Assembly (NCBI RefSeq): GCF_014641945.1
Contig: NZ_BMIJ01000001.1
Location: 668,585 to 732,584, forward strand
Source of the DNA: Marinobacterium zhoushanense
GTDB taxonomy: Bacteria > Pseudomonadota > Gammaproteobacteria > Pseudomonadales > Balneatricaceae
Direction of reading: 5' to 3'
DNA length: 64,000 bases
Notes under the pieces: generated by a model
Seen by the model: only the letters and a program-made list of their open reading frames with translations
Told to the model about the DNA's origin: nothing
The model's database searches: none
Shown: positions 18,125 to 28,871 of the stretch, piece by piece
Position numbering within the stretch: position 1 is the first letter of the stretch
Layout of the letters: every line of letters begins with the position of its first letter
Translations under genes and position numbers: made by a program

Positions 18125-18849
18125 TTGAGCTGCTAAAACAGCACCGCTCCATTCGCAAGTTCCGTCCGGAGCCCATCGACCAGGAAACCGTCAACACGCT
18201 GATCGAGGCGGGCCAGTGTGCCGCCACCTCCAGCTTTATCCAGGCCTGTACCGTTATTCAGGTGGATAACCCGGATCTGCGTGCCGAGCTGGCCGAGTGC
18301 GCCGGCAATCAGGCCTATGTGGCCACTGCGCCGCGTTTTCTGGTGTTCTGTGCCGATATGCGCCGCCATCAACTCGCCTGTCAGATGCACGGCGCGGATA
18401 TGCAATCCGGCTATACCGAACAGTTTCTGACCGCCTCGCTCGACTGTGCCCTGTTCGCACAGAATGTGGCCATTGCCGCCGAGTCACTCAACCTGGGCCT
18501 GGTCTACATCGGCGGACTGCGCAACCAGATCGAGCGGGTCGCCAATCTGCTGGAACTGCCCGAACTGGTCTACCCGGTATTTGGACTCTGCATGGGCTAT
18601 CCGGCCCAGGATCCCGAGACCAAGCCCCGGCTGCCGCTGGATGTGGTGCTTAAGCATGATCGCTACGATGACAGCCAGGACCACGGAGCCATCGCCAGCT
18701 ACGATGAACAGGTACTCGAGTACTACCGTACCCGTACCGGCGGCAACAAGGAGATGAGCTGGAGCGGACAGATATCGGGCATGCTGGTAAAGGAGGCGCG
18801 TCCGCATATGCTGCCGTTCCTGCAGTCCCGCGGTTTTCTGAAAAAGTGA
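18112..18849 (+). CDS. nfsA: Oxygen-insensitive NAD(P)H nitroreductase, NfsA type
   Basis: An FMN-dependent nitroreductase and quinone reductase of 245 residues. The N-terminal KQHRSIRKFRPEPID phosphate-binding stretch, CAATSSFIQACTVI, SLGLVYIGGLRN-type block (SLNLGLVYIGGLRNQ) and FGLCMGYPAQ match the NfsA/FRP group rather than NfsB. The start at 18112 gives the normal N terminus; a GTG or ATG further upstream at 18073 is in frame but lies before the ribosome-binding site AAAAGGA. It is preceded by a palindrome and by a decayed copy of its own start region. Confidence 0.9.
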   Translation: MNAVIELLKQHRSIRKFRPEPIDQETVNTLIEAGQCAATSSFIQACTVIQVDNPDLRAELAECAGNQAYVATAPRFLVFCADMRRHQLACQMHGADMQSGYTEQFLTASLDCALFAQNVAIAAESLNLGLVYIGGLRNQIERVANLLELPELVYPVFGLCMGYPAQDPETKPRLPLDVVLKHDRYDDSQDHGAIASYDEQVLEYYRTRTGGNKEMSWSGQISGMLVKEARPHMLPFLQSRGFLKK

Positions 18850-18911
18850 TCGGCAGCACGGTCAACCCACTAGCCGCCGGATTGCGGCTCTGCCTATAGG
18901 CAGCGCATTAA

Positions 18912-18954
18912 CTCTCGTCTATGCTGGGAATGTAACCCAGCAATCAGACGAGAG
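18912..18954 (+). promoter_or_regulatory. Two-part hairpin that includes the ribosome-binding site of the next gene
   Basis: CTCTCGTCT (18912-18920) pairs perfectly with AGACGAGAG (18946-18954), and inside it TGCTGGG pairs with CCCAGCA around a seven-base loop, giving 16 pairs. The 3' arm ends in GAGAG, the only plausible Shine-Dalgarno for the ATG at 18966. The structure would hide that site, as in RNA thermometers or protein-controlled leaders. A DNA operator is the alternative. Confidence 0.65.
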
Positions 18955-18965
18955 ATGTGAACATC

Positions 18966-19289
18966 ATGCCTGAACGACACATCAACTCCCTGCTCACCGA
19001 GCTCGAAACTCGCTCACGTCGCGTGGCCAACGAGCGCGCCGTCAGTTTAAAGATCGACCATGAGGACCTGGTCCGCCTGAAAGCCCTGGCTGAGGTCTAT
19101 GGACTTAGCGTCGACGAAGTCACCGCCTGTCTGCTGCACCAGGTACTCGTCGAGGTAGAGGAGAAAATGCCCTACCGTGCCGGGACGCGCGTTATCCGGG
19201 TCGAGGACGATGAACCCGTGTACGAGGATGTCGGCCCCACCCCGCGCTATCTGGAAGCCAAGCGCCGCTTCGAACAAGAGTGTGCCTGA
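18966..19289 (+). CDS. Small conserved-looking protein of unknown function
   Basis: A 107-residue acidic, helical protein that I do not recognise. The N-terminal half (SLLTELETRSRRVANERAVS, then HEDLVRLKALAEVYGLSVDEVTACLLHQVL) suggests a ribbon-helix-helix or short helical DNA-binding fold, and the C-terminal part is acidic (IRVEDDEPVYEDVGPTPRYLEAKRRF). An in-frame GTG at 18957 is also possible, but it is only two bases from GAGAG; the ATG is better spaced at 11 bases. The ribosome-binding site lies in the hairpin at 18912-18954. It stands alone between nfsA and the GTPase gene. Confidence 0.75.
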   Translation: MPERHINSLLTELETRSRRVANERAVSLKIDHEDLVRLKALAEVYGLSVDEVTACLLHQVLVEVEEKMPYRAGTRVIRVEDDEPVYEDVGPTPRYLEAKRRFEQECA

Positions 19290-19402
19290 CGGACTGAGCC
19301 GGCCTTGAAGGACGCCAGCCAACGCCAGGTGCTGCCATACTGCTTGCCGTTTCGGCAACGGCACAGGACAATTCGCCCCCTCGTCAGTCTTACTCTTCAG
19401 AG

Positions 19403-20413
19403 GTGGTTGCTATCAACGTCATCAGATCGGTTCCGACCAATATCATCACCGGCTTTCTGGGGGCGGGGAAAACCACCGCCATCAACCACCTGCTGACCCG
19501 TAAACCGGCTCAGGAACGCTGGGCTGTACTGGTCAATGAGTTCGGCCAGATTGGCGTCGACCAGTCGCTGATCAGTCAGGATGACAGCATCCAGATTCAG
19601 GAGATACCGGGAGGTTGCCTGTGCTGCGCGCGTGGCCCACAACTCAGGGTGGCGCTGACCCGCCTTCTGCGCAGCGCACGTCCCGATCGCCTGATTATCG
19701 AGCCCACCGGCCTCGGTCACCCCCTGGGCATTGTTGATCTGCTGCTCGGCCCGGATTTCGCCAGTGTGATCGACCTGCGATCGATGATCTGCCTGATCGA
19801 TCCCCGGGTACTGGAACAACCGGAGATTCTGGCAAACCCGGTATTCGGCGATCAGATCGATCTTGCCGACATTCTGGTGCTGAACAAGGCCGACCTGTGT
19901 TCGGCTGAACAGCTTGGCGAGGCGCAAGCGCTGTCGAACAACATGTTTCCGCCCAAGCAACAGGTATTGACAACCCGTATGGGCGAACTCGACCCGACAC
20001 TTCTCGACCGTGTTCGTAGCGGTTCGACAACCGCCGCCCGTCCGTCCCTGCGCCCGCGTACTGTCGCGCCGAACCTGGAGCAGAGTACGCCAGAGCAGGC
20101 TGCAGAGCCTGGGCAGCCGTTGCGGTTCAAAGGGGAGATGGAGGGGTTCCACAGCCAGAGCTGGCTGTTTCACGCCGACGACTGTTTCGACTCGACGCGC
20201 ATCTTGGAGTTTCTGGATCAGCAACGGGACAGCCTGCGTATAAAAGCCGCCATCCGTATCGGCCACGGCTGGATCGGATACAACCGCATGCTGCAGGAGC
20301 GCTCAGTTACGCAGCTGGCCTGGCGCCGGGACTCACGTATAGAGCTGTTATCCACACAATCGCTGGATATGGACGAACTTGGACTGAAGCTGCAGGGATG
20401 CCTGAAAAACTGA
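19403..20413 (+). CDS. COG0523 (CobW/G3E family) metal-associated GTPase
   Basis: A 336-residue P-loop GTPase with Walker A GFLGAGKTT (about 17-25), the metal-binding GGCLCC motif (about 72-77), the EPTGLGHP switch block and NKAD base-recognition motif, followed by a CobW C-terminal domain from about 245. Relatives insert or traffic zinc, cobalt or other metals (YeiR, ZigA, CobW). No zinc or cobalamin gene is adjacent and no Zur site was seen, so the metal is unknown. The start is uncertain: GTG at 19403 has no well-placed ribosome-binding site, but no better in-frame start exists. Confidence 0.85.
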   Translation: MVAINVIRSVPTNIITGFLGAGKTTAINHLLTRKPAQERWAVLVNEFGQIGVDQSLISQDDSIQIQEIPGGCLCCARGPQLRVALTRLLRSARPDRLIIEPTGLGHPLGIVDLLLGPDFASVIDLRSMICLIDPRVLEQPEILANPVFGDQIDLADILVLNKADLCSAEQLGEAQALSNNMFPPKQQVLTTRMGELDPTLLDRVRSGSTTAARPSLRPRTVAPNLEQSTPEQAAEPGQPLRFKGEMEGFHSQSWLFHADDCFDSTRILEFLDQQRDSLRIKAAIRIGHGWIGYNRMLQERSVTQLAWRRDSRIELLSTQSLDMDELGLKLQGCLKN

Positions 20414-20472
20414 CGAGCGCTTGGCTTTCAAATCGCAAACGCGAGCTGAATAGCGAGAAGGGTATGGAGCGC

Positions 20473-20501
20473 GAGGAGCGGACACATGGTGTCCACTCCT
20501 C
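20473..20501 (-). terminator. Hairpin after the cold-shock gene
   Basis: GAGGAG, one mismatch, GGACAC, loop ATG, GTGTCC, CTCCTC, 16 bases past the stop of the cold-shock gene. It has no T-run on either strand, so termination is only possible, not shown; 3'-end protection would also fit. Confidence 0.4.
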
Positions 20502-20516
20502 CGTATACGGTGTTAC

Positions 20517-20729
20517 TTACGCGACGACCGTTACGTTCTCAGCCTGAGGACCTTTCTGGCCCTGAGTTACTTCGAAAGTAACCTGCTGGTTTTCGTGCAG
20601 AGTACGACGGCCAGTGCCGTTGATTGCACGGAAGTGAACGAATACGTCAGGACCGTTTTCCTGCTGGATGAAGCCGAAGCCTTTTTCATCGTTGAACCAT
20701 TTAACGGTGCCGGTTACGAGCTGTGACAT
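20517..20729 (-). CDS. Cold-shock domain protein, CspA family
   Basis: A 70-residue RNA chaperone with both RNA-binding motifs: RNP1 KGFGFIQQ and RNP2 VFVHFRAI, after the usual [12 protein letters not shown] start. The start at 20729 is taken because it gives the family N terminus and has AGAGG in front; nine codons upstream are open but not typical. Cold-shock versus constitutive expression cannot be told; a long leader is possible because the next 800 bases upstream are gene-free, but I found no CspA-type cold box. Confidence 0.95.
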   Translation of the reverse strand: MSQLVTGTVKWFNDEKGFGFIQQENGPDVFVHFRAINGTGRRTLHENQQVTFEVTQGQKGPQAENVTVVA

Positions 20730-21600
20730 GTTTTGCCTCTTTCTTTTTTCTTTCATACCAGCCTCAGGCTGGCGACTTCAGTCCGATCGAAATCCTGTAT
20801 TCCGATCTGGTTTATAACAAGTCCGGGCGATCCCGAATCCTGCTTGGCGCTGATCGACTACCCGAGTCAAACCTCGCCGTTCCGGCAACCGCGCGCAGAA
20901 TTACCCGCGGCGCTGAACACTGTTGACGCAGCGCTCCAGCGCTGCATCGGGCCCTGGCTCACTTAGCCTGGACACTCATCCCCTGCTCTCCGGACAAACG
21001 CCAGCAACCCTGCACCTGACAAGCGGGAACTCGCGCAGAAACTCGGAACGTTTGTGTCAAACGGAGAACGGCGGCCAGAATGGCCGAGAAAGGAGAGTTG
21101 GCAGTCACTTCAAAGGCCGTCGGTCCCTGACTATTGGATCGTACCGGCAATTTATGAAGCTTTGCGGTCAAAAACCCGCGAAAAATTTGTAGCATCAAAC
21201 TAAATGAAACTCCGAACCAGCTTACCCGCTGGCGGGTCCGGTCTTTCGCATCCTATCCGCACGCTGAATTTTCACCTACCCAGCCATGGCGGATTCGCCT
21301 CAAACTGCGCATTCTATGCGCCAATAAAGCTGCCAACCGGAGGACAACCTTTTCCGCATAATACTCCAGTTCAAACCAATTACAATGGCCTTTGCCGATG
21401 ATATGAGCCCTTTTTACTATTTATTCGGCCCGAGGTTTACGCCTAAACTCTTCAGCACAATGCAACCTGACCCTGCCTGATAGAGCATTAGCTGTGTAAT
21501 ACTAGGCTGAGTGTGAACCCACCTGGTCATTTCACGTTGTCACAAACGCCAGGTAACGCTGCACTAAAGTGCGTCAGCTAAGGAATACGGGAGTTAACGG
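20730..21600. other. 871-base gene-free region between the cold-shock and chemoreceptor genes
   Basis: No reading frame with credible composition on either strand. It holds the divergent leaders of csp and the chemoreceptor gene. Visible structure: a GCAGCGCT-CC-AGCGCTGC inverted repeat at 20928-20945, a CGGCC-GGCCG hairpin near 21072-21088, and GGGAG before the chemoreceptor ATG. I see no sigma-28 promoter, tRNA or clear terminator. A small RNA cannot be excluded. Confidence 0.5.
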
Positions 21601-23573
21601 ATGAAGCTCAAATTCGCACACAAGATCCTTACACTTGCGCTCTTACCCTTGATGCTCCTCACCCTACTACTGGTTTCGCTGTCGATTACCGACCTGAATA
21701 CCAGCAGGGCCCTGGCGCGACTCGAGCACTACGCGCAACTTTCAACCTACAACAGCGCACTGGTCCACGAACTGCAGAAGGAGCGCGGCGCCACCAGCGG
21801 CTGGCTCGGTTCAGGCGATACAGCCTTCGCCGACAAGCTCAACAGTCAGCGACGGTTAACGGACCAGGCGTTGAAACGCTGGCGCGATTACCGCTCGACC
21901 CTGGAGATCAGTGAACCCAAGATCGACCAGACACTGACAAGGATCGACGACCAACTGAGACAACTAACGACCATACGGAGAGAAACCGACGCCCGCGCGC
22001 TCGACCTGAAGCGAGCCCTGGGTTACTACACCGGACTCAACAAAGAGCTGCTCTCAATTGCCGGCGAACTGTCGATCATCAGTACCAGTGCCGATCTAAG
22101 TCGAACCGCCAGCGCCTTTTTCGCCTTTCTTCAGGCCAAGGAGCGTGCCGGCATAGAGCGCGCGGTGCTGAGCAACACCTTCTCGGCCGACCGGTTCGCA
22201 CCTGGACTGTTCGCCCGCTTCCTCACGCTGGTATCGGAGCAGAACACCTACCTGTCCCAGTTTGACGTCACCGCGCCCGCAGCGCTGAAACAGCAGTGGC
22301 AGACGCTCAGCCAACAGGGCGCCTTCGCCGACGTCGAGAAACGCCGCTCCATCGCGATCGAGAAAGCCGACCAGGGCGGTTTCGGCATTAGTGGTACCGA
22401 GTGGTTCGAACGCGCCACCGCACGCATCAACCTGATGAAGGAGATGGAGGACAGCATCGCCACCGCCTTGGTGATGCAGGCGAAGCGCGATCTCGCCTCT
22501 GCCAGTCTGCGCATGTGGATTGAACTGGGCATGCTGCTCAGTGCGCTGCTTCTGGTTGGCGGCCTCTCCCTGCGCATAAGTCACACGGTTAACCGTCAGG
22601 TCCGTACACTCAGTCTTACAATGGACAAAGTACGTAACGACAATGATCTCGGCGTACGCGCGGAACAGCTGTCATCGGATGAACTGGGGGATGTCGCCCT
22701 TGCCCTTAACCATACACTGGAGGGATTTTCCTCTGCCATCCGCGAGGTGACCGATGCCAGCCGCCGGCTCAGCCAGGAGGCACGCAATACCCGCCAGACG
22801 GTGCAGCAGACGGAACACAGCCTCAAGGTACAGAGTGCCGAGACGGTGCAGGTTGCCGCCGCTATCGAAGAGGTCTCAACCGCCATCGCCGATGTGGCTG
22901 ACAGTACCTCGAACGCATCCGATGTCGCACGCTCGGCGAATGAGCTTGCTGCGATCGGGCATACCCGAATGAAGTCTGCCTTCGGCGCCATTCAGCAACT
23001 GGGCGAGGATATCGCCCGCGTCAGCGATATTACCGCTGAGCTGAGGGGCAGCAGCGACACCATCTCCCAAGTAATTGATGTGATCAACGCCATCTCCGAA
23101 CAGACCAACCTGCTGGCGCTCAACGCCGCGATAGAAGCCGCCCGGGCCGGCGAACAGGGACGCGGTTTCTCCGTCGTTGCCGACGAGGTCCGCACCCTGG
23201 CGCAGAAGACCCACGCCTCCACGGCGCAGATCGAGGAGATCATCAAGCGCCTGCAGGCACAGACCGAGGATGCAAGCCGTTTGATGGAGGATAACCGGCG
23301 CGACATGGCCTCGACCACCGACCAGATTCGGGATGTCAGCGATGCACTGGATAATATCGTCGACGCCGTGGACAACATCAGCTCGCTGTCGACACAGATA
23401 GCCGCCGCAGCCGAGGAGGAGTCGGCCGCCATGAACGACATCGGCCGCAGCATCTCAACTATCGATGACAGCGCCGAGACAATCAGTCAGCATGCACGAG
23501 ACCTGAGCCTGCAAGCGGAACAACAAGCCGCAATGGCCGAGCAGCTGGAACAGCTGATCAGCCGCTTTCGCGT

Positions 23574-23577
<4 letters not shown>
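21601..23577 (+). CDS. Methyl-accepting chemotaxis protein with NIT sensor domain
   Basis: A 658-residue transmembrane chemoreceptor. Membrane spans at about 8-30 and 303-323 bracket a long periplasmic NIT-type (nitrate/nitrite-sensing) helical domain marked by [20 protein letters not shown] at about 53-72 and [22 protein letters not shown] domain follows (about 325-380), then the signalling domain with the conserved tip [20 protein letters not shown] near 500-520. No methyl-accepting pentapeptide for CheR tethering is seen at the C terminus. NIT domains respond to nitrate or nitrite in some proteins; the ligand here is not known. The 3' end overlaps the end of ygiQ by four bases. Confidence 0.92.
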
Positions 23578-25901
<2,324 letters not shown>

Positions 25902-25983
25902 AGGGATTAACCGGTCAAATAGCGGGGGGCTGGGCGCAGTATACCTCAGAGGCAAACAACTTCCGACCTTCGCGCTGGGTTAT

Positions 25984-26721
25984 TCATTGCCGCAAGGGTG
26001 ACAGCCAGGCAACCCCCAGCTGCATCATCTGCCGCTCTATCCAGTAACTGCGCTGGAGCACGTAGCGGCCCGGCGGCTCGGCACGGTACTGCCAGGGATT
26101 GGGCAAAATCGCCGCCAGACGGGCGGACTGCGAGGGTGTCAGCTGCGACACGGGGCGTTTGAACCAATACTCGCTCGCCGCCGCAACACCGTATACACCG
26201 GGTCCAAACTCGACGATATTGAGGTACACCTCGAGGATACGCTGCTTGCCCCACATCAGCTCGAGTAGCAGCGCCAACGGCAATTCAAGTCCCTTGCGCA
26301 GCCAGTCGCGCCCAGGCCAGAGCAGCAGGTTTTTAGCCGTTTGCTGGGTCAGGGTGCTGGCACCGCGCAGGCGATCCCCCGCCAGCGCCTCCTCCAGCGC
26401 CTGGCTGATCGCCCGGGTGTCGACTCCCGAGTGCAGCGGGAAGCGCTGATCCTCGGAGGCGATGACGGCAAGTTGCACAGAGTGCGGTATTTTTTCCAGA
26501 TCCACCCACTGGTGCCGGACCTCGGCTGGATACCCCTCCGGCGGGTTCAACATGCGGTGCACCTGCCAACTCCACACCGGAGGATCGACAAAGCGCAGAA
26601 TCAGCAGAAGCGACAGCAAAGCACCAACCCCGCCCAGCAGCAACCAAAGGAACCCCCTCCGCACCCGTGCGAAGAACCCTCTGCGCTTGCGCGTATCACC
26701 TCTTTTTCGCCTTAATCTCAA
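25984..26721 (-). CDS. mtgA: Monofunctional biosynthetic peptidoglycan transglycosylase
   Basis: Polymerises lipid II into glycan strands without a transpeptidase domain. The 245-residue protein has one N-terminal membrane span (about 24-43) after a basic start, and the GT51 catalytic motifs: AVIASEDQRFPLHSGVD with the catalytic Glu, GASTLTQQTAKNL, GKQRILEVYLNIVEFG and ARLAAILPNP. The start is TTG at 26721, supported by GAGG six bases upstream. It lies 82 bases upstream of ygiQ on the same strand. Confidence 0.95.
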   Translation of the reverse strand: MRLRRKRGDTRKRRGFFARVRRGFLWLLLGGVGALLSLLLILRFVDPPVWSWQVHRMLNPPEGYPAEVRHQWVDLEKIPHSVQLAVIASEDQRFPLHSGVDTRAISQALEEALAGDRLRGASTLTQQTAKNLLLWPGRDWLRKGLELPLALLLELMWGKQRILEVYLNIVEFGPGVYGVAAASEYWFKRPVSQLTPSQSARLAAILPNPWQYRAEPPGRYVLQRSYWIERQMMQLGVAWLSPLRQ

Positions 26722-26907
26722 ATCTGACCTCTACCTTTACCCACACCAGGGCAGTCGCCCTAATGCAGCGCTCGACCTGAAGCTTGCACTCAGTCGCTTG
26801 CCCCGCATTCTACCGAGCTGTGGCCGATGCCGTTAATCAGTTTGTTCATGTTGCCCCGCGGCTGACATTTCGGCACTGAAAAACCGAAGCAGCGGCGATA
26901 TGGCGGC

Positions 26908-28329
26908 TCAACCTGCCTTCGCATAACGCTGGTCGATCAGCGCCGCCAGGGTCAGCAGCGCTTCCTCCGTCTGGCGATCCAGTCCATTGACGAAGTTCAG
27001 TCGCATGCAGTTGCGATACTTGCCCGAGGCGGAAAACAGCACCCCCGGCGCAATACGGAACTGCGTATCGCTGAGCTCACGATTGAGCTCGACACAGTCC
27101 ACCTCGCTGGCAAATTCAAGCCAGAGCAGATAACCGCCTTGGGGAAAACTGATACGCACCCCGGCCGGGAAATGCTGCTCCAACCAGTTCACCATCAGGT
27201 CGCGGTTGCGCTGATACTGCGCCCTCATCTTGCGCAGATGGCGCTCATACCCCCCTTCGGCGATGAACTGTGCCACGGCCAGCTGCGACAGGGTGCTGGA
27301 CGCCGCCGTGGACACGAACTTGTTATGGATCACTTCCGTGCGGTAACGTCCCGGCGCGATCCAGCCCAGCCGCAAACCCGGTGCAAGGGTTTTCGAGAAC
27401 GAGCTGCACAGCAGCACCCGGCCGTCGGTATCGAAGGCCTTGATTGCCCGGGGGCGCGGCCATGCATAGGCCAGATCGCCATAGATATCATCCTCGATAA
27501 TGGCGATATCGAAACGCTGGGCCAGCAGCAGCAGGTCCCGCTTGCGCGATTCCGGCATGGTATAGCCGAGGGGGTTGTTGCAGGTCGGCGTCACCAGCAC
27601 CGCCTTGATCGGCCACTGCTCCAGCGCCAACTCCAGCGCCTCGATACTGAGACCGGTTTCGGCGTGTGTCGGAATCTCCATCACCCTGAGGTCATTGGCC
27701 TTGATCGCCTGCATCGCACCGTAAAAACAGGGTGAATCCACCGCCACCACATCACCGGGTTGAGTCACCGCGCGCAGAGCGCAGAACAGCGCTTCCTGGC
27801 AGCCGGTGGTGATGATCAGCTCATCGGGATCCAGCTGACAGCCTGAGTGATTGCCCAGCCTGGCCACCTGTGTCCGCAGCTCTTCGGTGCCCTTCAGGCT
27901 GTCGTATTCCAAGCCCCGCATATCGCTGCGGCGCGCCTGCATCGACCAAAGCTTCAGCAACGGCTTGAGTGTCGGACCGGTAAAGTCTGGCATCGCATGA
28001 CCGAGGGAAAACACCTTGGAGGGCGTTTCAGCACCCAGCATATTGAGCACATCCTCCCATTTCGATACCTCGATGGGACGGCGCACCGGCCTGCCAACCC
28101 GCGGCAACTCCGGAGTCGAACAGCGCACCCGGGCAAAATAACCCGACTTGGGTCTTGACTCCACGAGCCCAGCATCTTCGAGCTGTCGGTACGCCTCCTG
28201 CGCGGTGGTCACACTGACACCGTGCTCACGGACCAGCGTGCGGATAGAGGGCATGCGATCGCCCCCGGCATAAAACCCCTGCTCTATACGCTGACGCAGA
28301 GACTCCGCCAACTCCTCATACAGCTTCAC
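26908..28329 (-). CDS. MocR/GabR-type regulator (GntR helix-turn-helix fused to an aminotransferase domain)
   Basis: A 473-residue transcription factor. Residues 5-70 form a GntR winged helix (LRQRIEQGFYAGGDRMPSIR, VTTAQEAYRQLEDAGLV), and 100-470 form a class I aminotransferase fold with the PLP lysine in SSFSKTLAPG (about 313) and the TTGCQEAL and NPLGYTMP blocks. Such proteins sense amino-acid or PLP-adduct ligands. The GTG at 28329 has GGGGGAG eight bases upstream; the ATG at 28356 lies before that site. It is divergent from a DUF1127 gene, with direct repeats of GATCTGTA between them. The ligand is unknown. Confidence 0.9.
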   Translation of the reverse strand: MKLYEELAESLRQRIEQGFYAGGDRMPSIRTLVREHGVSVTTAQEAYRQLEDAGLVESRPKSGYFARVRCSTPELPRVGRPVRRPIEVSKWEDVLNMLGAETPSKVFSLGHAMPDFTGPTLKPLLKLWSMQARRSDMRGLEYDSLKGTEELRTQVARLGNHSGCQLDPDELIITTGCQEALFCALRAVTQPGDVVAVDSPCFYGAMQAIKANDLRVMEIPTHAETGLSIEALELALEQWPIKAVLVTPTCNNPLGYTMPESRKRDLLLLAQRFDIAIIEDDIYGDLAYAWPRPRAIKAFDTDGRVLLCSSFSKTLAPGLRLGWIAPGRYRTEVIHNKFVSTAASSTLSQLAVAQFIAEGGYERHLRKMRAQYQRNRDLMVNWLEQHFPAGVRISFPQGGYLLWLEFASEVDCVELNRELSDTQFRIAPGVLFSASGKYRNCMRLNFVNGLDRQTEEALLTLAALIDQRYAKAG

Positions 28330-28384
28330 AGATATAACTCCCCCTTCTATCAACACCGATACAGTTTACGAAAAGAAAACCGAA

Positions 28385-28440
28385 ACAGATGTAAAATAGA
28401 TCGATCTGTACTCTAAAAAAATATAATAACTGGATCTGTA
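28385..28440. promoter_or_regulatory. Candidate MocR operator and DUF1127 promoter
   Basis: GATCTGTA occurs at 28403-28410 and again at 28433-28440, exactly 30 bases apart, with an inverted ACAGAT at 28385-28390. MocR proteins typically bind direct repeats in divergent promoters. A perfect -10 hexamer TATAAT (28422-28427) lies between the repeats and faces the DUF1127 gene; the second repeat would overlap its start of transcription. Confidence 0.6.
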
Positions 28441-28501
28441 TACATAAACTAGCCTTTCATATCCTGCTCTTCAACAACACAACGACATTTAGGAGAGCAC
28501 G

Positions 28502-28672
28502 ATGTCCATATTCAACACTGCTCGCCGCCTCTATCGGCGACTCCGCTATCTGCAGCAACGCCAGCGTCAGCGCCGCCACCTGCTCACGCTTGAATCCCAT
28601 ACACTGAGGGATATGGGCATTTCACGAGCGGATGCGGTGCGCGAGGGCAGCAAGAGAATCTGGCAACCCTGA
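28502..28672 (+). CDS. DUF1127 small protein
   Basis: A 56-residue, very basic protein with RRLYRRLRYLQQRQRQRR followed by the DUF1127 signature LESHTLRDMGISRADAVREG and a terminal tryptophan. AGGAG ends six bases before the ATG. DUF1127 proteins are common in proteobacteria; some have been linked to RNA turnover, phosphate and stress control, but this one's role is unknown. Its divergent placement with a MocR regulator suggests that the regulator controls it. A sigma-54-type promoter and an AAA gene follow 150 bases on. Confidence 0.85.
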   Translation: MSIFNTARRLYRRLRYLQQRQRQRRHLLTLESHTLRDMGISRADAVREGSKRIWQP

Positions 28673-28818
28673 GCCTGACGTGGGAAAGGCTCCACCGAGT
28701 GACAATCGAACGCCATAAAGGGGCCAAGCCGCGCTAAAACTGCGAACAGTTGTCCGACAGATTGTGATGAATCAAACAGAACGCCCATTGGCTGGATATA
28801 TATTTCAATCAGTTACGT

Positions 28819-28835
28819 CTGGCATGCGGCTTGCG
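28819..28835 (+). promoter_or_regulatory. Sigma-54-type (-24/-12) promoter of the AAA-ATPase cassette
   Basis: CTGGCATG, four bases, TTGCG: the GG and GC doublets have exactly ten bases between them, as required for RpoN. It lies 37 bases before the GTG start of the AAA gene. No activator gene is adjacent, and a convincing IHF site was not found. Confidence 0.65.
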
Positions 28836-28871
28836 ATCTGCAGTTGAACACCTCACACCAAGGAGACCAGG

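Noticed and set aside
28433..28440. Palindromic operator centred on TATAAT
   Set aside because: The strongest symmetry is the direct GATCTGTA repeat, not an inverted one; the inverted ACAGAT is a half-site only.
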